From the NCBI GenBank assembly GCA_003427395.1, contig BFEA01000973.1, forward strand, positions 238,100-302,099: DNA of 64,000 bases, written 5' to 3'. Positions 33,723-43,715 of this stretch are shown one piece after another. The DNA is from Chara braunii. Taxonomy: Eukaryota; Streptophyta; Charophyceae; Charales; Characeae. The notes beneath the pieces were generated by a model. It made no database searches, was not told the origin of the DNA, and saw nothing but the letters and a program-made list of their open reading frames with translations. Position numbers and translations under genes: made by a program. Position 1 is the stretch's first letter; each line of letters starts with the position of its first letter.

Positions 33723-35010
33723 TGTCGGTGCGAATACCCTTACAAGGGTATCCGCCCTGGTTTTTGCTAGTGACAGAAAATAGTTTTGGTTTAGAGTTTA
33801 AGTATACCGCGCTAAGCGCGGCCGCGTCTGTAATTGCGTTGACTGGGTGGTTGACCACAATAGCAAGTGAGTGGGCGCACAGGTTTAAAGCGCGCGTGAT
33901 TCTTTTTCTGTTGATGATCGTAAAGCCGGCCCGGACCTCGGTTGTTTTTGCTTGGTGATATTATTATTTATTTATTTATTTTTGAGTGGGTAGGAACTAG
34001 GGATATTTCCCTTTTGATTGGTGCGTTGGCCGAGGCGAGTACGCGTGCGAGGACGAAGGCAACAACGACGACCGTGTGACTGTGGCAGGTCTCGGCACGC
34101 GGAGGAGCGCGAGTGGCGGCTGTGGTACAACTTTGGTAAGTCGGCGCAAACGCTGGGCGGCCGCTCGCACGGTTGTAAGTGAAGATGAGACTAAGGCCAA
34201 TTTCCCTGGTCCGGAGCGCCGCGCCGCACCGCCTTATATGGCATTCGGCGTGTTTTGGTCTCAGGCTTGGGCTTAGCCCTATAGGTTACCGCATCGGACT
34301 ATTGATACGGAGGTTTGGGGGTCGAGGTCGGCGGGTGTCGGCGCAACAACTGCAGTGGAGCGTGCGGAGAAAATTGAGGGGTTGAGGGTCGACGGACTAT
34401 CCCCCTCTGGTTTTTGTAGACAGACGTAGCGGCGGGGCAGATCCGCGGGACCGGTGGGGCTCTAGCAGTCCCCGCACCGTGCATAGGGGTCCTTATTTAT
34501 GATATTTTATGTCTTTTAGTTTTTTGGTTTTTATTTATTTATCTATTTGTTTTCCCTTTATTGTTATGCGCAGCCCCGCTTTGGCCCGGAGCGCGGTACC
34601 GTGGGTGTAGCAGGCACCCAAGAGCCTAGCTCACTGGGTGCACCATTGAACTGTTGAAATACGGACCGCGTTCAAACCCAGATGATGGGCTTTGATGAGT
34701 AAAAGCCGAATATTCCGAATTGACTGAGGGCCGGGAGCTACATCTTTATTAAGTGAAAAAGGCCTGCTGGTACCAAGCTTGGGGATAACCCTTATAGGTT
34801 AGAGCATTGGACTGGTACACAGCAGGCGCAGGGATCGAGGCCAATGGCATGCGACAAGGGAGCGGAGGAGCGAGGTGAAAAGGCTTGAGGGGTTGATGGG
34901 CCTGCGGGACCATCCCCCTCGCCTTTTGCTGTTGCGTAGCCGAGCGTGGGATTGACGGGCAGGCTAGAAGGGGTGCCGAGATTCAGGCCCGGCTACCGCT
35001 TGGGTCTTTT
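33723..35010 (+). mobile_element. Non-coding repeat family Y, copy 2
   Basis: Starts TGTCGGTGCGAATACCCTTA at 33724, back to back with X copy 3. It contains three tRNA-like modules: about 34270-34345 (GGTTACCGCATCGGAC with GGGGGTCGAGGTC), 34620-34685 (TAGCTCACTGGGTGCACC with GCGTTCAAACCC) and 34778-34835 (GGTTAGAGCATTGGACTGG with AGGGATCGAGGCC). After the first and third there is a GAGGGG...CCCCCTC-type hairpin. No coding capacity. Confidence 0.55.
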
Positions 35011-35219
35011 TCTTTTTTTTATATATATATATAAATTATTTTTGATTATTACTATTTATTATTTCTTTTGTTCGCGCCTGTATGTGGACGCGAAAAACAC
35101 GGTAGGTATATCCGTGAACTGTTGAAATACAGACCCAGATGATGGAACTTGATGGGCAAAAATAAATTTTTCTTATTGCCCCGGGCCGTTTCGCAAGGCC
35201 GTGGGGTGTCGTAGGCCGT

Positions 35220-35330
35220 GTCCTTCGGGACATCCGGTAAAATTGGAACGATACAGAGAAGGTTAGCATTGCCCCTGGGCGGGGTTGACACGTATAAATC
35301 GGGGGATAATGCCCCCGCTTCTTTTTTTTT
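35220..35330 (+). ncRNA. U6 snRNA-like gene or recent pseudogene
   Basis: Best U6 match in the window: GTCCTTCGGGACATCCGGTA, AAAATTGGAACGATACAGAG, AGGTTAGCATTGCCCC (AGC triad present), a GACACGTATAAATCG block, and a T-run at about 35321-35330 suitable as a Pol III terminator. Changes in the ISL/AGC region (ATTGCCCCTGGGCGGGG) weaken the usual U6 internal stem-loop, so activity is doubtful. I do not see a clear plant USE/TATA pair at the usual spacing. Confidence 0.65.
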
Positions 35331-37469
35331 GTCGAGTACTCGGTCTCCTTGAGATCCGAATGCATCGCGTTGCACAGTTGCGATGCGTTAATCAGTCGTA
35401 GTGCATGGCATGGTCGGTGTCGGTGCGGACTGGCAGCGCAGTGGAGGTAGACGGTCGGAAGCGGGCGAACCTGGCCAGGGACCCGCGCTGGGTGCATGCA
35501 CGTTGGGAGACTGAAAATGGCGGGGAGTTGGATGAGGCGCAGTGGGAGAGGATTGATTCGCGCGATGTAGAACGCGATTAGGTGGGGGAGAGACGTTCCG
35601 GGGGTATTTGGGGTAAGGCAAGGATGATGGCAAAGTTAGTTTTAGTGTTAGTTTAGTAGGAATAGAGTTAGTCGGAAAAAGGTTGCGCGGTAACGACGAG
35701 CCTATGGCCATGGTAGAGGTAGGGAGAGGCGATCTTTCGCTCGATTCTTAATGAAATCGAGCGAAATAAAGTTGTAGACTATGTTTTTCTTGTTCTGCGA
35801 ATTAGATCGTGAACTCAAAATGAGGTGAAGGTTAGCATAGGAAGAGATTGGTGAGAAAAGGCAGCGCACGGAGCTATGGGAGAAGGTAGTTAGAGGAAGA
35901 GGAAGACGTGAGATCTTACCCGTTGCTTGGTGTAAACTGGCACGGAAGGAGATGATCCGGGGGGTTTTGCTCGGGGCGAGTTAGATGGTGAGATCAGAAA
36001 GGAGAGAAAGTCAATGCGAAGAGAGGTTAGTGAAAAGGCTGATTCGCCGGGATATGGCAGCAGAAGGAAACGACGGGGAGAAGAAATTGAGCAGTTACTC
36101 GATCCTTGATGGAATCGAGTGAACTAATGGTCGAAATAGAGGGTCGGGGACAAGGCGATGTAGATGGTAGCATTAGTCTTGGCAATGGGTTAGTGAGAAG
36201 AAGATTAGTCAGAGAATAGGCTGCGCCAGGGAAGGATTTACAAACGGTGATGAATCTTCCCACACTTTAGTGGAAGCTTCATTCGTTTTTCTTTTGTCTC
36301 GTTCTTGCTGATACGTACTCGAACGGGGCAGGACCTTCTGCAGCGGACGAGTGTGGTGGTAGGATCTGTTCGGCCCCGGGGTGAGTAGAAAGTGGGGAGA
36401 TGGGGAAACGGGTTGGCAGCGGGCAGGTGCACCTGCCCACGTTCTAGCTGAAGATTCATTTCTGAATTTTCTCCCGCTACTGAAGGAAAGTGACTTGTCG
36501 GATGAAGGGGGAGGTGAAAGGTACTTACCTTTGGCGTGGCGACGTTCGTCTTTTGCTCAAAGTTGTCTCCCTGCAGACGGGCGGTTTCGGATTCATAGAG
36601 TGTTAAAGCATCGGACTGTGTTTTGGCAAGAGATTCAGTCGGATTCGCTCATGTTGCAGTAGGTGGACGGTGGGAGAGAAAGACTTACCTGTCTTACTCG
36701 AACTACTGGCTGTGTTTTGCTGAAGACCCACTCCGTTTCGCTTAGGGATCGAAACGGAGACAGAGAGGGAAGAACTATGAAGGCTGAAGAATAATCCGAC
36801 AGACCAGTGCATCGCTGCTACTAAGGAGGGCTGTTTGAGCTTTGAAGCTCGTGTAGCTGTTGCTGCTAACCCCCACGCTGCCATGGCGCCTATTGCTATT
36901 TTACCATACTGCTGACGGGTGCGGTTGGGCGCAACTGCGGGGGCCGATTGCCAATGTGGGATTTGTTGAGCCATGTCTCAGCATGGCCAAGCCCGCGGCC
37001 AAGCACTGAGTGCAGTGCCTAGTGGCAATGGACTATTGCAGCGGACTGGGTGCTACAGCTACTCCTGAACTACCCTTTGGGCTGCGGCCGATTGGTAGAG
37101 GCCGCATGTTGCTGGCACCTACTGTGGAACTGAGGTTGGCTGTTGCATTTTGGAGGAGACCGTGTTTTGTTGCTGTTCCTGTTGGCTGCACACAAGCCGC
37201 AGCCTACCATTGATCGCTGTTGCTATTGATCGGTGGCTGCTACCGGCGATTACTACTGTTGACAGCACGGTACTGTTGAACTGCTGCGGACTGCCGTGAG
37301 TGCCACTACGCTTGCTGCTGGGCGCTGCTGTTGCGTCTAAGGACCATTATACGCCGGTGAGCGGCCTCGTTCGGGCGAGACTTGGAAGGATGATCAGATT
37401 GGATAAGAAGGGGAAGCTGTTGCTGCAATTCTAAGGAGCTGTCAGGGGGGGGGGATTGTGTTTAGTGAT
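35331..37469. other. Unassigned; repeated GATCGAG foldbacks
   Basis: No gene recognised. Two similar short hairpins, CTCGATTCTTAATGAAATCGAG (split arms CTCGATT/AATCGAG) at about 35741 and ACTCGATCC...GGAATCGAGT at about 36097, sit in related G/A-rich surroundings, so a diverged tandem unit is likely. Two GAAGATTCATT-type words occur near 36248 and 36450. 37200-37330 is rich in CTGCTG/GCTGTT words. Confidence 0.35.
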
Positions 37470-38019
37470 CTGACTTTGGATCTGACCAAGCTGGTACATT
37501 GGCTGCCATTGCGGGGCCCTCATGCGATCCAAGATTACAAGGCCCTCTCTTGCGAGTCTGAGAGCACCATTCTTGGATCTGAGAGTCTTACACTTTTCTC
37601 TTTCTATCTTTCTGAGTCTAAATCTAGTCTGCTGGTTATGAGGGGAAGGCGGCAGGCGAGATTGCAACCCGTAGGTCCGCGTCAAGACTCTGTGGGGAGT
37701 CCACCCACCGATTGCAGGAGCTCTGCCAGAACCTAGGCGAGGTTCTGGAGGCAGGGAACCTTCAGGTAAATCATCTTTATCTGTATAACCCACTACTACT
37801 CATGTTTGCCTATCTCCCTATAGTATGATTGATGTATGCATGTGTTGTCCCTATGGTTTTTGCTTTCTCTTCAAGATATAATCAGACTAAAGGGAAAGAA
37901 TGTGTGAGAGTGAAGTTCAAGTTCCTTCTTTATTCTGACTGAAAGCAGACAAAGGGATAAACTGGGGGAAGGTGGGAGGAAGACAGTTTTGCATGCGTTT
38001 GGAAGGGTCAACCAAAGCG

Positions 38020-38702
38020 TGAGCATTGTTTCTACTGTGAATGACTCAAGACTGTGTTTTATTTGACTGTTTTCTGAAGGACCAGGCATTGTTTCTACTG
38101 TGAATGACCTGGTTGCTATGTTTATTTAGTTGTTTTCTGGAGGACCAGACATTGTTTCTACTGTGAATGGCCTGTTTACTCTAGTTAACTCTGAGGTTTT
38201 GCCTGATTGAAAGGGTTTAATTTTCTTGTTTATGCTGAGGGGGATTTTTGGTCTAAGGCTAAGCACTGTTTCACTGGTGAATGGTTTAGCCTGAAAACCA
38301 CGCACATAAATTAAACTGAGTATAAAGGAAAGTAATTTATGTATATTTGCATGTGAACTGGCAGCTGGGCATTGTTTCTACTGTGAATGGTCCAGCGTTA
38401 AGCCATAGCATTAAGAAGAGAAAAGGGAAAATACAAAGTATAAACGGAAATAGTTTGGGCAAACTGAACATTGTTTCTACTGTGAATGGTTCAGTCCCCT
38501 GCCCATATTTACATTTTCTTTTGAAAAAAAAGTAAGAGAAATACTAATCTTTGGATATTAAAGTGCTCAGGTTGACTAGGCATTATTTCCATGGCGAATG
38601 ACCTAGTCATCTGCCCAAAAGAAGAGAGAAGTAGTTGTGCAACCTGTTCGTGTATATCATAAAGACAAGCTGGGCATTGTTTCCATGGCGAATGGTCCAG
38701 CT
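38020..38702 (+). repeat. Z copy 3 hairpin array A, eight units
   Basis: Eight units: 38020, 38081, 38144, 38256, 38364, 38463, 38574 and 38668, each 29-37 nt long. The core is CATTGTTTCTACTGTGAATG or a close variant, itself closed by CATT/AATG. The outer arms differ but pair within each unit: TGAG/CTCA, ACCAGG/CCTGGT, AGGCTAA/TTAGCCT, GCTGG/CCAGC, ACTGAA/TTCAGT, GACTAGG/CCTAGTC, AGCTGG/CCAGCT. A 1-2-nt bulge follows AATG in most. The third unit has a weak stem. Confidence 0.9.
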
Positions 38703-38910
38703 CTACGCCTTATGTAAGATGGGTATAAGGATGCAAGAACTTGAAGATTCATGAACTATCTGTATGGAATGAATTTAGGATGGTGAGAGTATTTACATTC
38801 GTGGTTTGGTTTGCATGTGACTGGATGAGATGACTAGTTTGTTTGGGTTTCAGTTTTATAGGTAGTTGCTCTAGTTGCTCGCAACGTGGTAGAGTCATAG
38901 GAGTTAGTGT

Positions 38911-39010
38911 CGATTCCTGCATTTTCTGTAATAACTTTTTTTACTTAGGTCAATTCATGCATTTTCTGTAATAATTTTTTTTACTTAGGTCAATTCCTGC
39001 ATTTTCTGAT
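38911..39010. repeat. 40-bp tandem repeat, about 2.5 units
   Basis: 'tgcattttctgtaataa' recurs at 38919 and 38959 and begins again at 38999. 'tttttacttaggtcaattc' lies between copies. Confidence 0.9.
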
Positions 39011-39034
39011 ATTTTTTCTTTTTCTTGGCTTTGT

Positions 39035-39715
39035 ATAAATCTTAGCAAGCTTCTTTTCCTACGGGAAGCGCTGCCGAAATTTCTACAAATCCAAGAAGTT
39101 AGTCAACTTTTAACTTGTAAGAGTTCAACTTGTCTTTTCCATATATCTGGCTTAGTTAAAATCTGGGAAGTCTTCTTTTCTAAAGGGAATGTTGCCCAAA
39201 TTTTTGCTAATTCAGGGAGTTAGACAAAATTGAACTTTGGGAAACCAAAGTTACTTTCAAAATTTGAATTTAACCTTGTATAAATTTTGGAATAGCACTT
39301 TTCTACAGGGAGTGCTGCCGAAATCTCTACAAAATTAAAGAGTTAGTTAAATTCAGTCTAAGGTTGAGCTCGAACTGTTGTTCGAGTTCATATCTGACTG
39401 AGTACAAATCTGGGAAGTCTCCCTTTCTAAAGGGAATGCTGCCCAAATTTTTACTAATTCAGAGAGTTAGACAAAATTTGACTTTCCAGAGTTAGAGATT
39501 ATTTCTGCTTTTATATCTGACTGAGTATAAATCTGGGAAGTCTCCCTTTCTAAAGGGAGTTTTGCCCAAATTTCTACTAATTCAGAGAGTTGGACAAAAT
39601 TTGACTTTTCAGAGTTAGAGATTATTTCTGCGTTCATTTTTGAGCTTATATAAATTCTGGAAAGACACTTTTCCTATGGGAAGCGCTGCCAAAATTTTCT
39701 TAGTTTATAGGAGAT
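39035..39715 (+). repeat. Z copy 3 hairpin array B, six units of about 120 bp
   Basis: Six units centred near 39065, 39182, 39307, 39428, 39550 and 39675. Each runs TATAAAT.TGGGAA-like, then a small hairpin, then GCTGCC.AAATTT-like, then AGAGAGTTAGACAAA-like. Inner stems vary and pair: AGCACT/AGTGCT, CCCTTT/AAAGGG (twice), CTTTTCC/GGGAAG with a bulge, GCTT/AAGC. Outer arms AAATCTGGG/CCCAAATTT pair with one mismatch in three units, and AAATTCTGG/CCAAAATTT in the last. Confidence 0.75.
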
Positions 39716-40060
39716 AGACTATATTTTGATAGGTGACGATTCAGGCGATCCATCCAAAATAAGGGAGATTCTGCAGTTGGTTTACCCTAAGCCTAAGCAC
39801 TGACTTAAGAGTAGGCTTAGGTTTAACTTATAAGGAGATTTTGAGCGAGAATGTATTATGGAGTTCTATTCTCCATACACTTATGATCTTAGCTGGGGGA
39901 TTGATCTGCCGTGTGTTATAGGTCGTTTTGATCATTTGATTCAAGTTCAGGGCTAGACCCAACTTGATCCCTTGAGGATCACTTTCTGTTATCACAGATA
40001 ACAGGTCGGTTGCCGATTCGTCGGTCTACGACTCAATTTCAACTCTCCCTCCACACTCAA

Positions 40061-41499
40061 CCTAAAAGGCTTTAGCCCTGATGATTTTGTTGTTTTATTA
40101 AGGTTTCACCCGGACTTTTATTGAATGGTCATTTAACAAAGGTGCTGAGTATTTAATTAAGGTTTGTTGGACATGAGGTTTGGGGCTTGCATGGCTAAAG
40201 CGAGTGGTATGAGTGTCGAAGGTGGTTGGGGTTGACTCCGTGTAGTGTGTGGGCTGTTGATTTGGTTCGTTGATGTGATTGCAGGTATGTGTTGTGAATC
40301 AGATTCTGGATTTGGTTGCCTGCGGTCACACATATACGTATTATTGTTAGAGACCCCAGTGAGACCGTGAAAAGTGATCGTCACACACTTAACCCTTATA
40401 TATGTATACATGGGTATACTTGGGATGAATGTTTGCATGGGTTGAAGAGTCCCCATACTAAAAATCATACTCAGAAGCTGAGGGTAAGGGGCTTAGGGGA
40501 AGCCTCTCCTTCTATTTTTGTTTCTTGCTTTTTTTGATGATTTTCTTAGTCGGACGTTTGGTCCTGGGCCGGGATTCGAGGTCCTTGTCCATGATACCTC
40601 AAGCTCTAGGCTCTGCAGGGGGGGGGGGTTTCCCTCGCGCAAAGCCTATTTGATTTGCCTACCGAGACACTCAGGCCGAAAGCCGGAGGTGCCGCGGCGG
40701 CTGCATGGCTATTCCTTCAGCCGTGCAATGTCGTGAAGGGTTAGGCCCTCACAACACTTCGAGTCTGATACTTGAGTGTCATAAGCGGTACTCGGATCCA
40801 CGAGGGACCGCTTGATTATGGGCACTACATAGTACGCCATCGTCGCGACTGCATGCGTACGCCTGCATTGCGGGTTGGTATGAGGTAGCCCCTCCGCTGC
40901 GCAGCTTTATATTAAAATCCCGCGCGCGACGTTTTACCGCCCTAGTGTGTAAAAAGTTATGTGATTACGCGCGAAAAAGGTAGGGTACCCCAGGACTATG
41001 ATATTGTTTACTAGGTTGGGAGCCTTCGGCCTATCCCTTATCTTTTGCTCTTTGGAGTTTTTTATAGTTGGACGTTATAGTCCGTGGTAGCCGTCAAAGT
41101 CAAACCCCTTGATGTTCGACCGCCACGACATCTTAAAGTTGTCTACTCAACCCCTCTGCACAGGGTGCAGAAGAGGGTGTGGTTTTCAACCGCGCATGGC
41201 GGTTGTCCAGCGTCGAGAGATTAACCCTCAAGGCGCGTGTCAGGCGACACTTGAGTGTCGAACGCGACCGTCGCGATTAACGGGGACCGCGCAAGTATGG
41301 GTACCACATAGTACGCCTTCATTGCGACTGCTTGCACACATTTGCATTGCGAGTCAATATGCGATGGTAGCCGTCAACTCTCATGCGCAACGCCTATCCG
41401 AATTTCGCATTAGAAAGTTATGGGGCGGCTACCGAGGGGCTAGGAGCGTTGTCGCGTTGTTTATGTTGTGTTGTTTCGTATGTGTGTGTGTGGGTTTTA
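40061..41499. other. Unassigned, with a diverged 130-bp duplication
   Basis: No gene recognised. 'acttgagtgtc' at about 40770 and 41249 begins two diverged copies that continue through 'gggaccgc', 'ccacatagtacgcc/ctacatagtacgcc' and 'gcattgcg'. A tRNA-like T-arm (ACCTCGAATCCCGGC on the minus strand) lies at about 40570-40585. A G-homopolymer is at about 40619-40628. Confidence 0.4.
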
Positions 41500-41579
41500 T
41501 TTTTTTTGTGTTCGTAAAGTGGTGTGCGCGTGGTGTGTGGAATGCGTCTTAGTCGACCGACGACGAGCCGCGCTTGAGA

Positions 41580-42293
41580 CTTCAGCCCCCCATGATGCCG
41601 GTTCGCGTGCGGGTCCGATAGAGGCGTATTACCGTGCGTACCCCCTATGCTACAGCGAACGAGAAACGCCCTCGGCTGATCCACCTCTGCGATTGCAACT
41701 GGTTAACTTTCGTACTGTGGACTGGTAGCTCGGCGGGGATACGCCCACCGAAGGGAGGTGACAGCTCCTGTAAGGTGTAGGTAAGTCGTGCCTCGCGTAG
41801 GCCCTATCCTGTTGTAGGGGCTTGCGAGAGGTATGGCTGGCGCATTCGGCCTGAGCCGCTTAAGGAAGCTCCACATGTATGATTTGTGACGAAGGATTTA
41901 AACAACTCCTGCGTGACGTGGCCGGGAGGGTCCCACGCTGCCCTGGTGTGGTGACGGACCGATGCAGGAAGAGAGGTGGCGCCGTTGCCGGGGATAACGG
42001 AAAACCTACCGTTGTCCCTGGTGGAACGACATCCGGGTATGAGAAGTGAATAAGAAAAGGCATAAAGGAAGGACGAGAAAGTGAGGAGAAATAATGAATG
42101 ACTAAGTATAGGTGAGGAAAGTTACCTACCTGAGTAAGGGAAGGTATGAAGGACGGACGTGTAACATTGGGTAAAGGTACGTAGTAAGAGTTAGGAAGGA
42201 CGGATGGAATAGACCGGTCAAGGTGTAATGCTGAATAAGGGGATATGCTTGTTTTTCTCTTGTCAGGGAGCTTGAAGAGAAAGGTCTGGCAAG
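41580..42293 (+). promoter_or_regulatory. Element 1 leader (5' LTR/UTR part)
   Basis: The segment immediately upstream of the gag ATG is repeated, diverged, at 23341-23785. That supports its being part of an LTR or untranslated leader. I cannot place the primer-binding site with confidence; a TGG-starting word at about 42021 is only a candidate. Confidence 0.45.
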
Positions 42294-43715
42294 ATGTCGC
42301 AGGGCGGCGGCGCATCGGGAGCCCCCAAGAAGGGCCTGACGCTCGATGACCTCATAGCGGCTATTGACAGGCATGAAAGAAATCCGAGCAATATCCCCAA
42401 GGTCGATACCTTCCATTTTTGTGGGGAAAAAGTCTTGGAATGGCTGGAACGAGTGGAACAAGCTTTGGTCGGGCGGTCGGACGTGGAAAAATTTCAACGC
42501 ATTCTTCAGTATGTCCTCCACAGCTACCACCAGGAAGTGAAGAAAGTCATAGATGCGGCCCAAGGTAGCTCGGAGAGGTTCAAGGAGGGGATGCAGAGGA
42601 AATACCGCCTGGAAGACGGGCTATTGACTACTGCGGACCTTGAGGCGATGAACAAAGAGGATTTTACGACGATAGGGGCCTTTGTTCAAGAATTTAAGAA
42701 GAGGGCGCGAAAGGTCCATGGGATTTCGGAGGAAGCACAGTGCGCCATCTTCCTGGGGCTACTCACGGCATCGGAGGCCGTCGAGTTGACGAGACATGGA
42801 GGAGGTAACACCAAGCTCACCTGGGCCACCATTGACAGAGGGGTGGAAGTTGGGTGTTTGGACCAGGTGGAGCAACGTCAGGTACGCCTACAAAGGCAGA
42901 AGAGAAAGGAAAGAGATGCGACCGCTTCTGGGACCGCTTCTGGGACCCCGGGGGTAACAAGGATTGTTACAGACGTATTGGCACAGCTGGGGTATGCGAC
43001 AGAGCCGGTGGAGCAAAGGAGGGTAGAGACGGCTGTCAAAATGAAAGGAAAGGAGCCGGTGATAGAAGAGGCCGTTGAGGAAGAACTCTGGGAAGAGGAA
43101 GAGCCGGTGCCACAACACCTGACAAAGGCCCAACGCAAAGTGCGTAACTTGGCGCAGGGCGGACAGGGATCAGGAAAAGCGCAGGCGCCTCAGGCCCAGG
43201 CAGCAGCCCCTTTAAATGTGGCGGCTTCATCATCTAGTATGGGCCCCTCGCAAGGTGGGGCGCCCTCCTACGGACAGTGGCCCTGGCCGGTGATCAATGC
43301 AATTGTGCCATGGGGAAGCCCGCCGCCAGTAGCCGGACCGCAAACAAGTATGCCACCACCCATCTACCCCGCAGCCCAGGCCCAGCCTGTGGCTCGGCCA
43401 TCGTCGCCTACTCCCAGTTCACAGGGCAGTGTGGTAGGAGGTGGGAACCAGGGGCAGGGCAATCAAGGCAACGGAGAGAGGGGTGGAGGAAGGGGGCGAG
43501 GCAGGAATGGCGGCGGAAGAGGAAGGCAAAGGAATGGTCAAGGCCAGGGGTACCAAGGCCAAGGGAGTCAAGGCCAGGGGTACCAAGGCCAAGGGAATCA
43601 AGGCCAGGGGTACCAAGGCCAGGGGTATCAAGGCCAGGGGGACCAGGGAAGTCAGGGGTATGAAAGACCCCGTTTTGACTGGAGGACGGCCATCTGCCAA
43701 CATTGTGACCAGTAA
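42294..43715 (+). CDS. gag: Gag polyprotein, N-terminal open part (473 codons)
   Basis: Structural Gag of element 1, which would form the particle and bind its RNA. The ATG at 42294 opens a frame of 473 codons. Residues about 30-150 fit a Ty3-type capsid: FHF.GEKVLEWLERVEQAL, later EVKKVIDAAQGS, then FKEGMQRKYRL. Residues about 220-300 are charged. The rest is Pro/Gln/Gly-rich, with QGQGYQGQG-type repeats encoded by a 30-bp tandem unit at about 43543-43645 and RGRGRNGGGRGR before it. The frame ends in a TAA (43713-43715) placed exactly inside the zinc knuckle: C-x2-C lies before it (43695-43706) and H-x4-C after it (43719-43736). The frame is open again downstream, so the stop is a mutation rather than the natural end. 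Confidence 0.85.
   Translation: MSQGGGASGAPKKGLTLDDLIAAIDRHERNPSNIPKVDTFHFCGEKVLEWLERVEQALVGRSDVEKFQRILQYVLHSYHQEVKKVIDAAQGSSERFKEGMQRKYRLEDGLLTTADLEAMNKEDFTTIGAFVQEFKKRARKVHGISEEAQCAIFLGLLTASEAVELTRHGGGNTKLTWATIDRGVEVGCLDQVEQRQVRLQRQKRKERDATASGTASGTPGVTRIVTDVLAQLGYATEPVEQRRVETAVKMKGKEPVIEEAVEEELWEEEEPVPQHLTKAQRKVRNLAQGGQGSGKAQAPQAQAAAPLNVAASSSSMGPSQGGAPSYGQWPWPVINAIVPWGSPPPVAGPQTSMPPPIYPAAQAQPVARPSSPTPSSQGSVVGGGNQGQGNQGNGERGGGRGRGRNGGGRGRQRNGQGQGYQGQGSQGQGYQGQGNQGQGYQGQGYQGQGDQGSQGYERPRFDWRTAICQHCDQ

Larger units (their letters stand above)
37470..40060 (+). mobile_element. Repeat family Z, copy 3 (most complete)
   Basis: The conserved module at 37513-37768 (same words as Z copy 2 on the other strand) ends ggaggcaggga. 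After a few bases comes CAGGTAAAT, a splice-donor-like word. Downstream are hairpin array A (38020-38702), a 40-bp tandem repeat (38911-39010), hairpin array B (39035-39715), a perfect 10-bp hairpin CCTAAGCCTA/TAGGCTTAGG (39784-39823), and the 'gataacaggtcggt' block (about 39999) shared with copy 1. No coding capacity. I infer a structured non-coding region of an unknown element. Confidence 0.6.

Noticed and set aside
38020-38702. CRISPR-like array (short repeats with regular spacers)
   Set aside because: Eukaryotic context, repeats are imperfect, spacing is 60-110 bp and the flanks pair with each other; hairpin array fits better.
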